Part shown: in pieces, positions 35,191-42,962 of the stretch
Numbering within the stretch: position 1 is the first letter of the stretch
Layout: each line of letters starts with the position of its first letter
Source of the DNA: B1 sp044370475
GTDB taxonomy: Bacteria; Bacteroidota; Bacteroidia; UKL13-3
Assembly (NCBI GenBank): GCA_044370475.1
Contig: JBILVK010000006.1
Coordinates: 1 to 64,000 of the forward strand
Length of the DNA stretch: 64,000 bases
Reading direction: 5' to 3'
The notes under the pieces: generated by a model
Databases searched by the model: none
What the model was told of the DNA's origin: nothing
The model's input: only the letters and a program-made list of their open reading frames with translations
Position numbers and translations under genes: made by a program

Positions 35191-36609
35191 CTATTTATGC
35201 GCAACCATTAATTTCTTGGTAATTTTTGTATTGCCAAAATCAAACTCAACATAATAGGTGCCATTTTCAAAACCACTTACATCCAATTTATAATAGTCCG
35301 AATTTACTTCTGCGGTAAATACTTCTTTCCCATTATCAGTTACCACTTTTATTCTTTTAAATGGCCATGTTTTAATTTCAGTATAGTCGGAGGCCGGGTT
35401 AGGAACCAATCTGGTATTTCTATTTAACCTGCCTTCAAACTCTTTTAAATTGGATGGATTCATATCATTGAACAAAAATTGATAAGCACTAGTAAATTCA
35501 CGTTTCCAAAACCATTCACTGTGCGCGCCATCAGCATGTATTGCAACTGAGGAATTGTATGATAAAACACCTTTGAGCTTAAGCACATCATTGTATTTAT
35601 TGATGTTACTTACCATAGTTGAACTTTCATTTGAACCAGCAACATAATAGGCCAAAATTCCAGGGTCAATTATACACTTTTGAGCAAAATCGTATAATGA
35701 ATCATTGATGTATAAGGCAGGCGAAAATATGCCTACCTTACCAAATACCTGTGGATTTGATAAAGCCGCGAATAGCGAAATATTAGCTCCTAAAGAACTT
35801 CCAGCAATAGCTGTGTGCTTTGGATCGGAGTATGTTCTATAGGCAGAATCAATAAATGGTTTTAAGGTTTGAACCAAAAAATTTACATAGGCTTTCCCTT
35901 CTCCAACTCCATATTGGTTATGTCCGTAAGGACTATATTCATTGATGCGTTTTGCACCACCATTGTCAATACCTACAATTATACATCCCAAATCACCTGC
36001 CTTTTCTAGTTTTACCAAAGATTCATCCACACCCCATTCGCCCGAAAAAGAGGTTCTGGCATCAAACAAATTTTGTCCATCTTGCATATACATTACGGGA
36101 TATCTTTTGGTTGTGGCTGTTTTATAATCAGATGGGAGGTAAATCCATACTCTCCTGCTCCTATTTAATTGAGGCATATAGAATGAATTGGAGAGAATTG
36201 AAACATTGCTAAGCGCTGTAGAACCAGTATCTGCAGGACCATTGAGCAAATCTAACCATCCAGCAATACTGTTTTCAATGCTTAAATTTGCACTATAGGT
36301 AAATGTTCTATTCGCAATATTTGCACCTCCAGAAGTAGATTCAACTTTTGGCCAACCACCTCTTGTAAATTTATATTGTGCCACACCTGTTCCGCTTGGT
36401 AGGGTAATAGTATGGCTTGAGTCGGTTTTAACAAGTTTATATCTAGCATCACCCGGGTTCCAATTATTGAAATTACCTGCAATATAAATATCATCAGTTT
36501 GCGGTGTATTGGCTGGAATAGTCTTAATGATGATGGTAACTTGTGCTATTGCCAAATCCCCTATCAAAAACGCCAAACTGAGCAAAATCCATTTATAATA
36601 AACTTTCAT
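35191..36609 (-). CDS. T9SS-sorted esterase with N-terminal carbohydrate-binding-like domain
   Basis: 472 aa with a signal peptide ending at IAIA-QV. The N-terminal beta domain (about residues 24-110) has DDIYIAGNFNNWNPGD, the pattern of CBM20/CBM48-like starch-binding or glycogen-binding modules. The esterase domain has VMYMQDGQNLFD, CIIVGIDNG and the nucleophile elbow AIAGSSLGANIS. The His is probably HADGAHSEWFW. The last 70 residues are a type A T9SS domain (LVPNPASDYTE, NGTYYVEF). A secreted polysaccharide-associated esterase is likely, but the substrate is unknown. It diverges from the redoxin gene across only 54 bp. Confidence 0.8.
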   Translation of the reverse strand: MKVYYKWILLSLAFLIGDLAIAQVTIIIKTIPANTPQTDDIYIAGNFNNWNPGDARYKLVKTDSSHTITLPSGTGVAQYKFTRGGWPKVESTSGGANIANRTFTYSANLSIENSIAGWLDLLNGPADTGSTALSNVSILSNSFYMPQLNRSRRVWIYLPSDYKTATTKRYPVMYMQDGQNLFDARTSFSGEWGVDESLVKLEKAGDLGCIIVGIDNGGAKRINEYSPYGHNQYGVGEGKAYVNFLVQTLKPFIDSAYRTYSDPKHTAIAGSSLGANISLFAALSNPQVFGKVGIFSPALYINDSLYDFAQKCIIDPGILAYYVAGSNESSTMVSNINKYNDVLKLKGVLSYNSSVAIHADGAHSEWFWKREFTSAYQFLFNDMNPSNLKEFEGRLNRNTRLVPNPASDYTEIKTWPFKRIKVVTDNGKEVFTAEVNSDYYKLDVSGFENGTYYVEFDFGNTKITKKLMVAHK

Positions 36610-36649
36610 GTATCCATTACTTTTATAACGAAATTAAGCATTACATTCC

Positions 36650-36657
36650 TATTTTTG
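36650..36657 (+). promoter_or_regulatory. -7 promoter element for the redoxin gene
   Basis: TATTTTTG matches TAnnTTTG and ends 6 nt before the ATG at 36664. Transcripts from it would be leaderless or nearly so. It rules out the longer open frame that begins at 36499 inside the divergent esterase gene. Confidence 0.55.
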
Positions 36658-36663
36658 CCATAC

Positions 36664-37218
36664 ATGCAATCGATATTTTTGTTAATTTGTGTTTTACTTT
36701 CAGTTGCTCCTCAGCAATTAGATAAAATTGATTTGATTGACCTAAATGGCAAGAAAACAAACATACAGTTAAGTAGTGCAAAAAAAGGAACTGTTATATA
36801 CTTCCTTTCCCCTGAATGCCCTTTATGCCAGAGTTACTCGCTAACCATAAAAGACATTGAAAAGAAATATTCAAAGAATGGATTTCAATTTATAGCCATT
36901 ATTCCAGGTAAAGATTTTAGCAAGAATGATGTAATTGAATTCAAAAATAAATACAATTTAAAAGCGCTTTCTTTTCTGTTTGATCCAAACCTAGCGTTAG
37001 CAAATTATACCAAAGCAACTATTACACCTGAAGTGGTTGTTTACAACGCTAATGGACAAAAAATATACAATGGAAGAATCGATAATTGGGCTTATGAACT
37101 AAGCAAAAAAAGAACCGTTATTACAGAAAATGACCTGAGAAACGTCCTTCAAAAAATGGATCAAAACCAATATGTAAAACCCTATCAAACAAAAGCAGTT
37201 GGATGTTTTATCAATTAA
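36664..37218 (+). CDS. AhpC/TSA-type redoxin, exported
   Basis: 184 aa from the ATG at 36664. The first 16 residues (MQSIFLLICVLLSVAP) form a short signal or anchor. The thioredoxin fold has FLSPECPLCQSYS with Cys52 and Cys55 as the CxxC, followed by GFQFIAIIPGKDF and a cis-Pro region TITPEVVVY. It probably acts as a periplasmic thiol-disulfide or peroxide-reducing protein. The last 16 bp overlap the start of the cytochrome/monooxygenase lipoprotein gene, so the two products are likely to work together. Confidence 0.8.
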   Translation: MQSIFLLICVLLSVAPQQLDKIDLIDLNGKKTNIQLSSAKKGTVIYFLSPECPLCQSYSLTIKDIEKKYSKNGFQFIAIIPGKDFSKNDVIEFKNKYNLKALSFLFDPNLALANYTKATITPEVVVYNANGQKIYNGRIDNWAYELSKKRTVITENDLRNVLQKMDQNQYVKPYQTKAVGCFIN

Positions 37219-38570
37219 TTAAAATAAGCCTGTTTGTTATATACTTTGCAATGGTAGCTTGTAATAGCAACTCCAACCAAATTCCTAGAGAAGGTGAACC
37301 TGTAAATTTTGCAGAACATATTGCTCCCATCATTCATCAAAATTGCAGCAAGTGTCACAACAGTGATGGTGCAGCTCCTTTTACCTTAATTAACTATACA
37401 GACATTGCGCCAAAGGCAAAGCTAATTAAGTATGTTACCGAAAATAGAATTATGCCTCCTTGGCCTGCCGATGCAGAATATACTCACTTTGCCAATGAAA
37501 CCTATCTTACCCAAGCGCAAATCAACCTGATTCAACAATGGGTTAATCAAGGCTGTTTACCTGGCGATACAAGCGCTTTGGTTCAGCCCGAAATAATTGA
37601 GAAAACTTGGAAAAAAGGGAAGCCCGATTTAATTGTTAGGATGCAAAAACCCATTCGCATTTTGGGGAACAATTTAGATTTGTTTGCAGTAGTTAAAATA
37701 CCATTTGAATTGCCTGCCGACACCTTCATTAGGGCCATAGAATTTGTGCCTTCTAAGAAGCGTTTAGTGCATCATATGAATGCACATATCATTCAGTTTG
37801 AACCAAACAAAAAAAGCAATTTATGGAATGGAAAATTCTATGTAAACCAAGACCAAACCAAGAGTACCAGCATTCATAAAGAACTTAACTTATTGAACGA
37901 CGATGGCAGCTACGCGCCCATGACACCAAGCGTTTGCAACTATTTACCTGGCTCACAATTTAGCTTTTACCCTGATGCTATTGGTGGCTACAAAATTGGC
38001 AAGAAAAATGCCTTCTATCTAAATGATATGCATTTTGGACCTAGTCCGCTCAATGAAATTGATTCTTCTTATTTTAAAATTTATTATGCAGATAAAGCGC
38101 CAAAAAGACCTGTATCAGAATTTCAAATTGGCACATTAGGCTTAGTTCCAGTTGAGCCAGCATTGGTGGTTCCCCCAAATGAAATAAAAACCTTTCATAT
38201 CAAATTTCCTGTTCCAAACGATATTTCTATCATCACCATGGTGCCGCATATGCACTTAATTGGCAAGCGTTTTTGGGCTTATGCCATTAAGCCAAGTGGC
38301 GATACCATCAGGCTTATAAGGATTAATAACTGGGATTTTAGGTGGCAGTATTTTTATCAGCCAAAAACATTGCTCAAGATTCCTAGAGGCTCAACAATTT
38401 ATGTGGAGGGTGATTTCGACAATAGGGCAAGCAACCCCAATAACCCATTTAGCCCACCTCAGGTTATTGCTGAAAAAGAAGGCAGCATGAAGACCACCGA
38501 TGAGATGTTTCAATTTATTGTAACCTACGTGCCTTGGCAAAAAGGCGACGAAAATATTTCCCTAGAATAG
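37203..38570 (+). CDS. lipoprotein with c-type heme and copper (PHM-like) monooxygenase domain
   Basis: 455 aa. A signal peptide ends in AMVAC with Cys20 as lipobox. A heme site CSKCH (Cys48-x-x-Cys51-His52) follows, with MPPWPAD as the probable axial Met. The second half reads like copper type II ascorbate-dependent monooxygenases: HHMNAHIIQF, VPHMHLIGKRFWAYAIKPSGD, INNWDFRWQYFYQ, IPRGSTIYVEGDFDNRASNPNNP and TTDEMFQFI. The HHM and HMH motifs would hold the two copper atoms. Electron flow from the heme to copper, or from the neighbouring redoxin, is inferred. The substrate is unknown. Confidence 0.75.
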   Translation: MFYQLIKISLFVIYFAMVACNSNSNQIPREGEPVNFAEHIAPIIHQNCSKCHNSDGAAPFTLINYTDIAPKAKLIKYVTENRIMPPWPADAEYTHFANETYLTQAQINLIQQWVNQGCLPGDTSALVQPEIIEKTWKKGKPDLIVRMQKPIRILGNNLDLFAVVKIPFELPADTFIRAIEFVPSKKRLVHHMNAHIIQFEPNKKSNLWNGKFYVNQDQTKSTSIHKELNLLNDDGSYAPMTPSVCNYLPGSQFSFYPDAIGGYKIGKKNAFYLNDMHFGPSPLNEIDSSYFKIYYADKAPKRPVSEFQIGTLGLVPVEPALVVPPNEIKTFHIKFPVPNDISIITMVPHMHLIGKRFWAYAIKPSGDTIRLIRINNWDFRWQYFYQPKTLLKIPRGSTIYVEGDFDNRASNPNNPFSPPQVIAEKEGSMKTTDEMFQFIVTYVPWQKGDENISLE

Positions 38571-38573
38571 GCC

Positions 38574-38664
38574 CCGGGCACACCGCAACATTTATTTTCC
38601 GGGCACACCGCATATTCCCCGGGCAATCCGCTACCCGCAACATTTATTCACCGGGCACACCGCA
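38574..38664. repeat. degenerate short tandem repeats, GC-rich
   Basis: CCGGGCACACCGCA occurs at 38574-38587, 38599-38612 and 38651-38664, with a variant (CCGGGCAATCCGCT) at 38619-38632. GCAACATTTATT also recurs, at 38585 and 38637. Spacing is irregular, about 20-32 bp. The block is much richer in G+C than both flanking genes and begins immediately after the stop of the copper/heme gene. Confidence 0.8.
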
Positions 38665-38668
38665 ACCC

Positions 38669-38692
38669 GTAAGGACAGGTCGAGACCTGTCC
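38669..38692 (+). repeat. REP-like palindrome 1
   Basis: GTAA (38669-38672) is followed by the imperfect palindrome GGACAGGT-CGAG-ACCTGTCC (38673-38692), 8-bp arms with a 4-nt centre. The tetranucleotide foot plus palindrome resembles REP elements mobilised by TnpA-REP (RAYT) transposases. A second copy lies in opposite orientation at 38837-38860. Confidence 0.7.
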
Positions 38693-38760
38693 TCCCCGCG
38701 GGTATACGAAAAAATCCTCCAATATCAAATTTCGCGGGTAAACCTCTCTCCCCTCAAACC

Positions 38761-38838
38761 GGATGCATTACAAAACCTGCATACGGGGTGCGATGCAAAA
38801 CCCACATACGCGCTGCATTACAAAACCCGCAAACTAGG
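38761..38838. repeat. three degenerate copies of a ~26-bp repeat
   Basis: Units starting at about 38761, 38788 and 38813 share (G)CATTACAAAACC.GCA.AC or close variants, for example GCATTACAAAACCTGCATAC and CTGCATTACAAAACCCGC. They fill the space between the two REP-like palindromes. Copy boundaries are approximate. Confidence 0.6.
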
Positions 38839-38860
38839 ACAGGTCGCAACCTGTCCCTAC
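38837..38860 (-). repeat. REP-like palindrome 2 (inverted relative to 1)
   Basis: On the minus strand GTAG is followed by GGACAGGT-TGCG-ACCTGTCC, with the same 8-bp arms as palindrome 1. It ends 8 bp before the stop of the bacilliredoxin gene. With palindrome 1 it gives a head-to-head pair, the arrangement called BIME in enterobacteria. Confidence 0.7.
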
Positions 38861-38868
38861 GGATTTGC

Positions 38869-39291
38869 TTATGAACAATACTCGTCGAAAGCTGCCTTCA
38901 AATTTTGTGATATCATTTCGGCACTTCTACCTTCAATCATATGACGCTCGATGAAATGTACCAAATTTCCATCTTTAAACAAAGCTATAGATGGTGAAGA
39001 TGGCGGATAAGGTAAAGTGAATTCGCGCGCCTTAGCAACCGCATCAGTCTCTTGTCCGGCAAAAACAGTTAGCAACTCACTCGGTTTTTTGCTGGCAGTG
39101 CTAACTGCATCAATAACACCTGGTCTGCAAGTACCCGCAGCGCAACCACAAACACTGTTAAACACCAATAATTGGGTTCCTTGTTTGCTATTCATTGTTC
39201 CTTCTACTTCAGAAGCATTCATCAAAGATTTAAATCCTACTGTTTCTAATTGTTGTCTCATTGGAGCAACCAACATTTCTGGATATGGCAT
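38869..39291 (-). CDS. bacilliredoxin BrxA/BrxB-family (YphP/YqiW)
   Basis: 140 aa, the usual size. The N-terminal MPYPEMLVAPMRQQL and the CGC active site (Cys48-Gly-Cys50 in NSVCGCAAGTCRPG) identify the family, and ERHMIEGRSAEMI near the end also matches. In Bacillus these thioredoxin-fold proteins remove bacillithiol from oxidised proteins. Presence here suggests that this organism makes bacillithiol or a similar thiol, but no such synthesis genes are visible in the window. It is a single gene with its 3' end next to the repeat island. Confidence 0.88.
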   Translation of the reverse strand: MPYPEMLVAPMRQQLETVGFKSLMNASEVEGTMNSKQGTQLLVFNSVCGCAAGTCRPGVIDAVSTASKKPSELLTVFAGQETDAVAKAREFTLPYPPSSPSIALFKDGNLVHFIERHMIEGRSAEMISQNLKAAFDEYCS

Positions 39292-39603
39292 AGTTTATAT
39301 ATTTTGTTTTAAGTGTTTTATTTAGTTTGGGCATCAATAATTATCATACATAAATAGCAAATTAGGTTGAGATTTAACTGAAAAATCTCTTTCCCCAAAT
39401 TAACCATTCAAAGATTCAACTTAATTGATTTAAGCAACAAATATGAGATAATTTCAAACATTTCTCAATAAACGAACCAAACTTTACATACCTGCATTAA
39501 TGGCAGATAAACACATGATCCTTGCAAAAGTTTGACTAAATTTTATTTTTATTATCAGGTAGTTAGACTTACATTTGCACACTAAATTTTTTATAGAAAT
39601 AAT
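39292..39603. other. 312-bp divergent intergenic region
   Basis: The region lies between the bacilliredoxin start (minus) and ahcY (plus). It is AT-rich and contains no open frame worth calling. I see the ahcY -7 element at 39570-39577 and, on the minus strand, only an imperfect match (CTAATTTG near 39357-39365) for the other gene. I looked for an SAH or SAM riboswitch before ahcY and saw no GC-rich structured segment. Confidence 0.5.
39570..39577 (+). promoter_or_regulatory. -7 promoter element for ahcY
   Basis: TACATTTG matches TAnnTTTG, 26 nt before the ATG. A good -33 TTTG is not at the right distance; the TTTG at 39531 is 35 nt away. Only the -7 element is supported. Confidence 0.5.
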
Positions 39604-40917
39604 ATGTCAGACGCAAAAACTGCCCTTCCTTACAAAGTAAAGGACATTACCCTAGCAGAATGGGGACGTAAAGAGATTCGTTTAGCCGAAGCCGAAATGC
39701 CAGGATTAATGGCTATTCGCGCAGAATATGGCGCAGCACAACCACTTGCTGGAGCGCGTATTGCTGGTTGTTTACACATGACCATCCAAACTGCCGTGTT
39801 AATCGAAACATTGAAACACTTAGGTGCAGAAGTTACCTGGAGTTCATGTAATATTTTCTCAACACAAGATCACGCTGCTGCTGCAATTGCTGCTGCTGGC
39901 ATCCCTGTTTACGCTTGGAAAGGTCAGAACGAGGAAGAATTTGACTGGTGTATTGAGCAAACTTTGGCCGCATTTGAAGGTGGCAAGCCTTTAAATATGA
40001 TTTTGGATGACGGTGGTGATTTAACCAATATGGTTTTTGATCGTTTCCCTCATTTAACCAAAGAAATCAAAGGTTTATCTGAAGAAACTACAACAGGTGT
40101 TCACCGTTTGTATGAGCGTATGAAAAAAGGCACTTTAGTGATGCCAGCTATTAACGTAAACGATTCGGTTACCAAATCTAAATTCGATAACAAATACGGC
40201 TGTAAAGAGTCTTTAGTAGATGCTATTCGTAGAGCTACTGATATCATGATGGCAGGTAAAGTTGCTGTTGTTGCTGGTTATGGTGATGTAGGAAAAGGTT
40301 CTGCAGAATCATTACGTGGTGCAGGTGCACGTGTATTGGTTACAGAAATTGATCCTATTTGCGCTTTACAAGCTGCAATGGATGGTTTTGAAGTGGTAAC
40401 TATGGAAGAGGCTTGCAAGCGTGCTAACATTTTTGTAACAGCTACAGGAAACTTAAAAATTATTACTGAGCGTCACTTCAGAGCAATGCGCGATAAATCT
40501 ATCGTATGTAATATTGGCCATTTTGACAATGAAATTGATATGGCTTGGTTAAATGGAACTTTTGGTTCAACCAAAAACACCTTGAAGCCTCAAGTTGATA
40601 TCTACAATGTTGATGGAAACGAAATCATCATCTTAGCAGAAGGCCGCTTAGTTAACTTAGGTTGCGCTATGGGTCACCCTAGCTTCGTAATGAGTAATTC
40701 ATTCAGCAACCAAACTTTGGCTCAAATAGAATTGTGGAACCATAGTGCAAACTATGAAAATAAAGTGTACGTTCTTCCTAAGCATTTAGATGAAAAAGTA
40801 GCTTTCTTACACTTAGCTCATATTGGCGCTAAATTAACTGTGTTAGACACAGAGCAAGCAGACTATATTGGCGTGAAGGTTGAAGGACCATTCAAAGCCG
40901 AAATGTATCGCTACTAA
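39604..40917 (+). CDS. ahcY: adenosylhomocysteinase
   Basis: 437 aa. Characteristic blocks are GARIAGCLHMTIQTAVLIETL, WSSCNIFSTQDHAAAAIA, the NAD-binding VAVVAGYGDVGKGSAESLRG, and the C-terminal GHPSFVMSNSF and KMYRY-type end (EMYRY). The enzyme hydrolyses S-adenosylhomocysteine to adenosine and homocysteine, relieving product inhibition of methyltransferases. The insert of about 40 residues found in some bacterial and plant forms appears to be absent. It is transcribed alone and ends at a strong terminator. Confidence 0.97.
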   Translation: MSDAKTALPYKVKDITLAEWGRKEIRLAEAEMPGLMAIRAEYGAAQPLAGARIAGCLHMTIQTAVLIETLKHLGAEVTWSSCNIFSTQDHAAAAIAAAGIPVYAWKGQNEEEFDWCIEQTLAAFEGGKPLNMILDDGGDLTNMVFDRFPHLTKEIKGLSEETTTGVHRLYERMKKGTLVMPAINVNDSVTKSKFDNKYGCKESLVDAIRRATDIMMAGKVAVVAGYGDVGKGSAESLRGAGARVLVTEIDPICALQAAMDGFEVVTMEEACKRANIFVTATGNLKIITERHFRAMRDKSIVCNIGHFDNEIDMAWLNGTFGSTKNTLKPQVDIYNVDGNEIIILAEGRLVNLGCAMGHPSFVMSNSFSNQTLAQIELWNHSANYENKVYVLPKHLDEKVAFLHLAHIGAKLTVLDTEQADYIGVKVEGPFKAEMYRY

Positions 40918-40925
40918 TAGGTAAT

Positions 40926-40943
40926 TTTAGGCAGCTGCCTAAA
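40926..40943. repeat. perfect 18-bp palindrome after ahcY
   Basis: TTTAGGCAGCTGCCTAAA reads the same on both strands and begins 8 bp after the ahcY stop. It precedes the terminator hairpin by 7 bp. It has no loop, so it could be a protein-binding dyad or an extra RNA stem. Confidence 0.7.
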
Positions 40944-40950
40944 CTCATAA

Positions 40951-40982
40951 AAAAACCGGATACAAACGTATCCGGTTTTTTT
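40951..40982. terminator. bidirectional intrinsic terminator
   Basis: The 13-bp arms AAAAACCGGATAC (40951-40963) and GTATCCGGTTTTT (40968-40980) enclose a 4-nt AAAC loop, and the T run extends to 40982. It lies between ahcY and the convergent thioredoxin-like gene. Confidence 0.9.
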
Positions 40983-41003
40983 ATGCCCATTCAATAAGGA
41001 ATA

Positions 41004-41459
41004 CTATTTATCGGCAATTACTTTATCCAAAATCTGCATAAAGCTGGCAGCATCATGGTATCCAGCATCAATAAATAATGACTTCTTCTTTGGATTGATA
41101 AAGTAGGTTGTTGGAAAACCCGTACTCTCACCCCTACTTAATTGCTGGTAAAAATCGCGCGCAGAAAATGTTTGTCCATCTATGTCGTAAGTTAAATCAC
41201 GCAATTCTGGATTAAACTTAATTACAATAAAGTGCTTGTTTAATTTCTTAATAACATCGGGGTTACTATAAGTATCCCTATCCATTTTCTTACACCATCC
41301 ACACCAATCGGTATAGGCATCTACCAAGATAATTTTGTCCTCTTTCTGGGCTACAGGGTAACCCTCATTCCACTTATACCATTTTAATTCATCACCTTTA
41401 GGTTTGGTAAACGAACTCATAAAGAAGATGGCAAATGCAACAAATAATACTTTTTTCAT
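41004..41459 (-). CDS. exported thioredoxin-fold protein
   Basis: 151 aa from the ATG at 41459, which directly precedes a signal peptide (MKKVLFVAFAIFFMSSFTKP); the frame extends 27 bp upstream. The active site is DWCGWCKKM (Cys53 and Cys56), in the DUF255/thioredoxin_7-like context VDAYTDWCGWCKKMDRDTY. A cis-Pro segment STGFPTTYFI follows. It is probably a periplasmic thiol reductase or disulfide isomerase, with clients unknown. The C-terminal GYHDAASFMQILDK is typical of these small thioredoxins. It is a single gene sharing a terminator with ahcY. Confidence 0.85.
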   Translation of the reverse strand: MKKVLFVAFAIFFMSSFTKPKGDELKWYKWNEGYPVAQKEDKIILVDAYTDWCGWCKKMDRDTYSNPDVIKKLNKHFIVIKFNPELRDLTYDIDGQTFSARDFYQQLSRGESTGFPTTYFINPKKKSLFIDAGYHDAASFMQILDKVIADK

Positions 41460-41502
41460 GCGATACAATTTATAACACAAACACAATTATCAGACCAAAA
41501 TA

Positions 41503-42192
41503 CTAATTATTGAAATAATTTCTTGTCATGTTCTCTAAAATACCCAAATCTACACGCTCAAAAGGATGAGCTGTATTAGGTAAAACCCATAGCTGCGCCC
41601 GCTGCATTTTCTGGTAAACATCCAATGTTTCCTTTACACTGCTCGTATTGTCCCTATCGCCAATTCCCAACAAAACAGGATGCGCTATCTCCTTCAATTC
41701 CTCCTCACTCATCACCACCGTTTCCGACAATTTCTTCATCATATCACTAGTGCTCTTTAGCAAGTTTTTCCAAATATTCATGCCATGCAACACCATCAAA
41801 TTATTGGCAAAGGCAGGCACTTTCTCGAACATTTTATCTGGATCTAACATACCCGTTTCTTTGGCTGTTGTAATGGGATCCCAATTAAACTTCACATTCA
41901 ACGTCATAATTTTATGAACCCGCGTTGGATGCAAATGGGCAAAATACAAGGCAGCATAACCACCCATGCTAAAACCAAACAAATTCACCTTATCCAAATT
42001 GTTTGCATCCATAAAGTCCAAGATATTCTTTGCAAAAGTTTGAAATGTTAAACCTTGCGCAGGTATCATTTCTCCGCCATGTCCAGCAAAGTTCAAAGAG
42101 TAACACTCATAAGTGTCAGACAGTTTTTGCATCAAAGGCCCAAACTGTAATTTAGACCCCAAAGCACCATGTAAGAAAAGTATTTTTTCCAT
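41503..42192 (-). CDS. alpha/beta-fold hydrolase
   Basis: 229 aa from the ATG at 42192 (MEKILFLHGALGS). The frame extends 42 bp further, but those residues do not fit the fold. HGALGS forms the oxyanion region, GFSMGGY (Ser75) is the nucleophile elbow, GIGDRDNTS supplies the likely Asp, and PNTAHPFERVD the His. It resembles small cytoplasmic esterases or lactone hydrolases of the MenH/BioH type. No substrate can be assigned. It is followed by the thioredoxin-like gene 43 bp downstream. Confidence 0.8.
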   Translation of the reverse strand: MEKILFLHGALGSKLQFGPLMQKLSDTYECYSLNFAGHGGEMIPAQGLTFQTFAKNILDFMDANNLDKVNLFGFSMGGYAALYFAHLHPTRVHKIMTLNVKFNWDPITTAKETGMLDPDKMFEKVPAFANNLMVLHGMNIWKNLLKSTSDMMKKLSETVVMSEEELKEIAHPVLLGIGDRDNTSSVKETLDVYQKMQRAQLWVLPNTAHPFERVDLGILENMTRNYFNN

Positions 42193-42321
42193 TTTATAAA
42201 GATATTCAATTATTCTAAATGTCACCAACCACACAACAAAGCAATTCCTTCCATAGTTTCACAAACGTGTTTAAAAAAGGCACTTTCAATCAATTTATTC
42301 ACCTTATATCAGAATAAAATC

Positions 42322-42852
42322 TCACGATTGCTTCACCTTATTATTATACTCATCGCTCTTGTTTTTGGGTATTGACAAGGATTTCCAGTGTTCAGATTTT
42401 ACGGCCTTTGCCAAATAAACAATCTGTCCAACATGGTAGCTGTAATGCGCAATTTGCCTATTGATGGCTTCTAACACAGAATGCTCCTCCCCTCTTATGG
42501 TAACAATTTTAGAAAGGTCGGTCTGAACCAAAGGCCTTAGCGCGTTATACAAATATTCCCACCCCTCATTATATTGGTTCAAAACGAAATCTTTGCTTAA
42601 ATTTTCACCTACAAATTCTGCATCACGCTCCCGCCAAACCTTCTCCCCATCACTCACCAAAAAATCTGTCCAACGGCTTTTCATATTGCCATGCAAATGC
42701 TTCACAATAACCGCAATTGAATTGCTTTCTGACTCTGGACACCAATTTATACCCTCAGAATCTATTTGATTCATGGCCTCCAATCCAAGCTTTTGATACT
42801 GCTTAAAGATTTGTATAGCAGAGTTTAAAGGGTTTGCTTCTGTTTTAGACAT
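42322..42852 (-). CDS. DinB-like/DUF1572 protein
   Basis: 176 aa. The four-helix DinB fold is indicated by the spaced His residues: IVKHLHGNM in helix 2 and AHYSYHVGQIVYLAK in helix 4. These form a metal site in the family. The N terminus resembles DUF1572 (FKQYQKLGLEAMNQI), a branch found in Bacillus and Bacteroidota. Some relatives are thiol-S-transferases that use bacillithiol or mycothiol. That would suit the bacilliredoxin nearby but is only an inference. It is a single gene. Confidence 0.75.
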   Translation of the reverse strand: MSKTEANPLNSAIQIFKQYQKLGLEAMNQIDSEGINWCPESESNSIAVIVKHLHGNMKSRWTDFLVSDGEKVWRERDAEFVGENLSKDFVLNQYNEGWEYLYNALRPLVQTDLSKIVTIRGEEHSVLEAINRQIAHYSYHVGQIVYLAKAVKSEHWKSLSIPKNKSDEYNNKVKQS

Positions 42853-42937
42853 TTGTGTTTTTAAAAATCAATTTTACAAATTAATCCACAGCCCTGCAAA
42901 CAATCGTAAAAATTTAAACTCATCCACTCAAAATGCC

Positions 42938-42945
42938 TATTTTTG
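42938..42945 (+). promoter_or_regulatory. -7 promoter element for the E1 gene
   Basis: TATTTTTG matches TAnnTTTG. It overlaps the first in-frame ATG region (42933), so translation must start at the next ATG (42963), 17 nt downstream of the element. Confidence 0.6.
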
Positions 42946-42962
42946 CTTCACAATTTTCACCT

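Noticed and set aside
38574..38664. Possible CRISPR array from repeated CCGGGCACACCGCA
   Set aside because: The repeats are only 14 bp, spacing is irregular and spacers partly resemble each other. No cas gene is present.
38534..38944. 136-aa plus-strand open frame across the repeat island
   Set aside because: It starts inside the copper/heme gene, is made of translated repeats (PGHTA, PQPVRTG) and runs into the bacilliredoxin gene on the opposite strand.
39292..39603. SAH or SAM riboswitch upstream of ahcY
   Set aside because: The region is AT-rich and shows no stable multi-stem structure or expected conserved core. A normal -7 element explains expression.
42933..42962. Longer E1 start at 42933
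   Set aside because: The ten extra codons overlap the TATTTTTG promoter element, so they would not be transcribed; the start at 42963 also fits the family.
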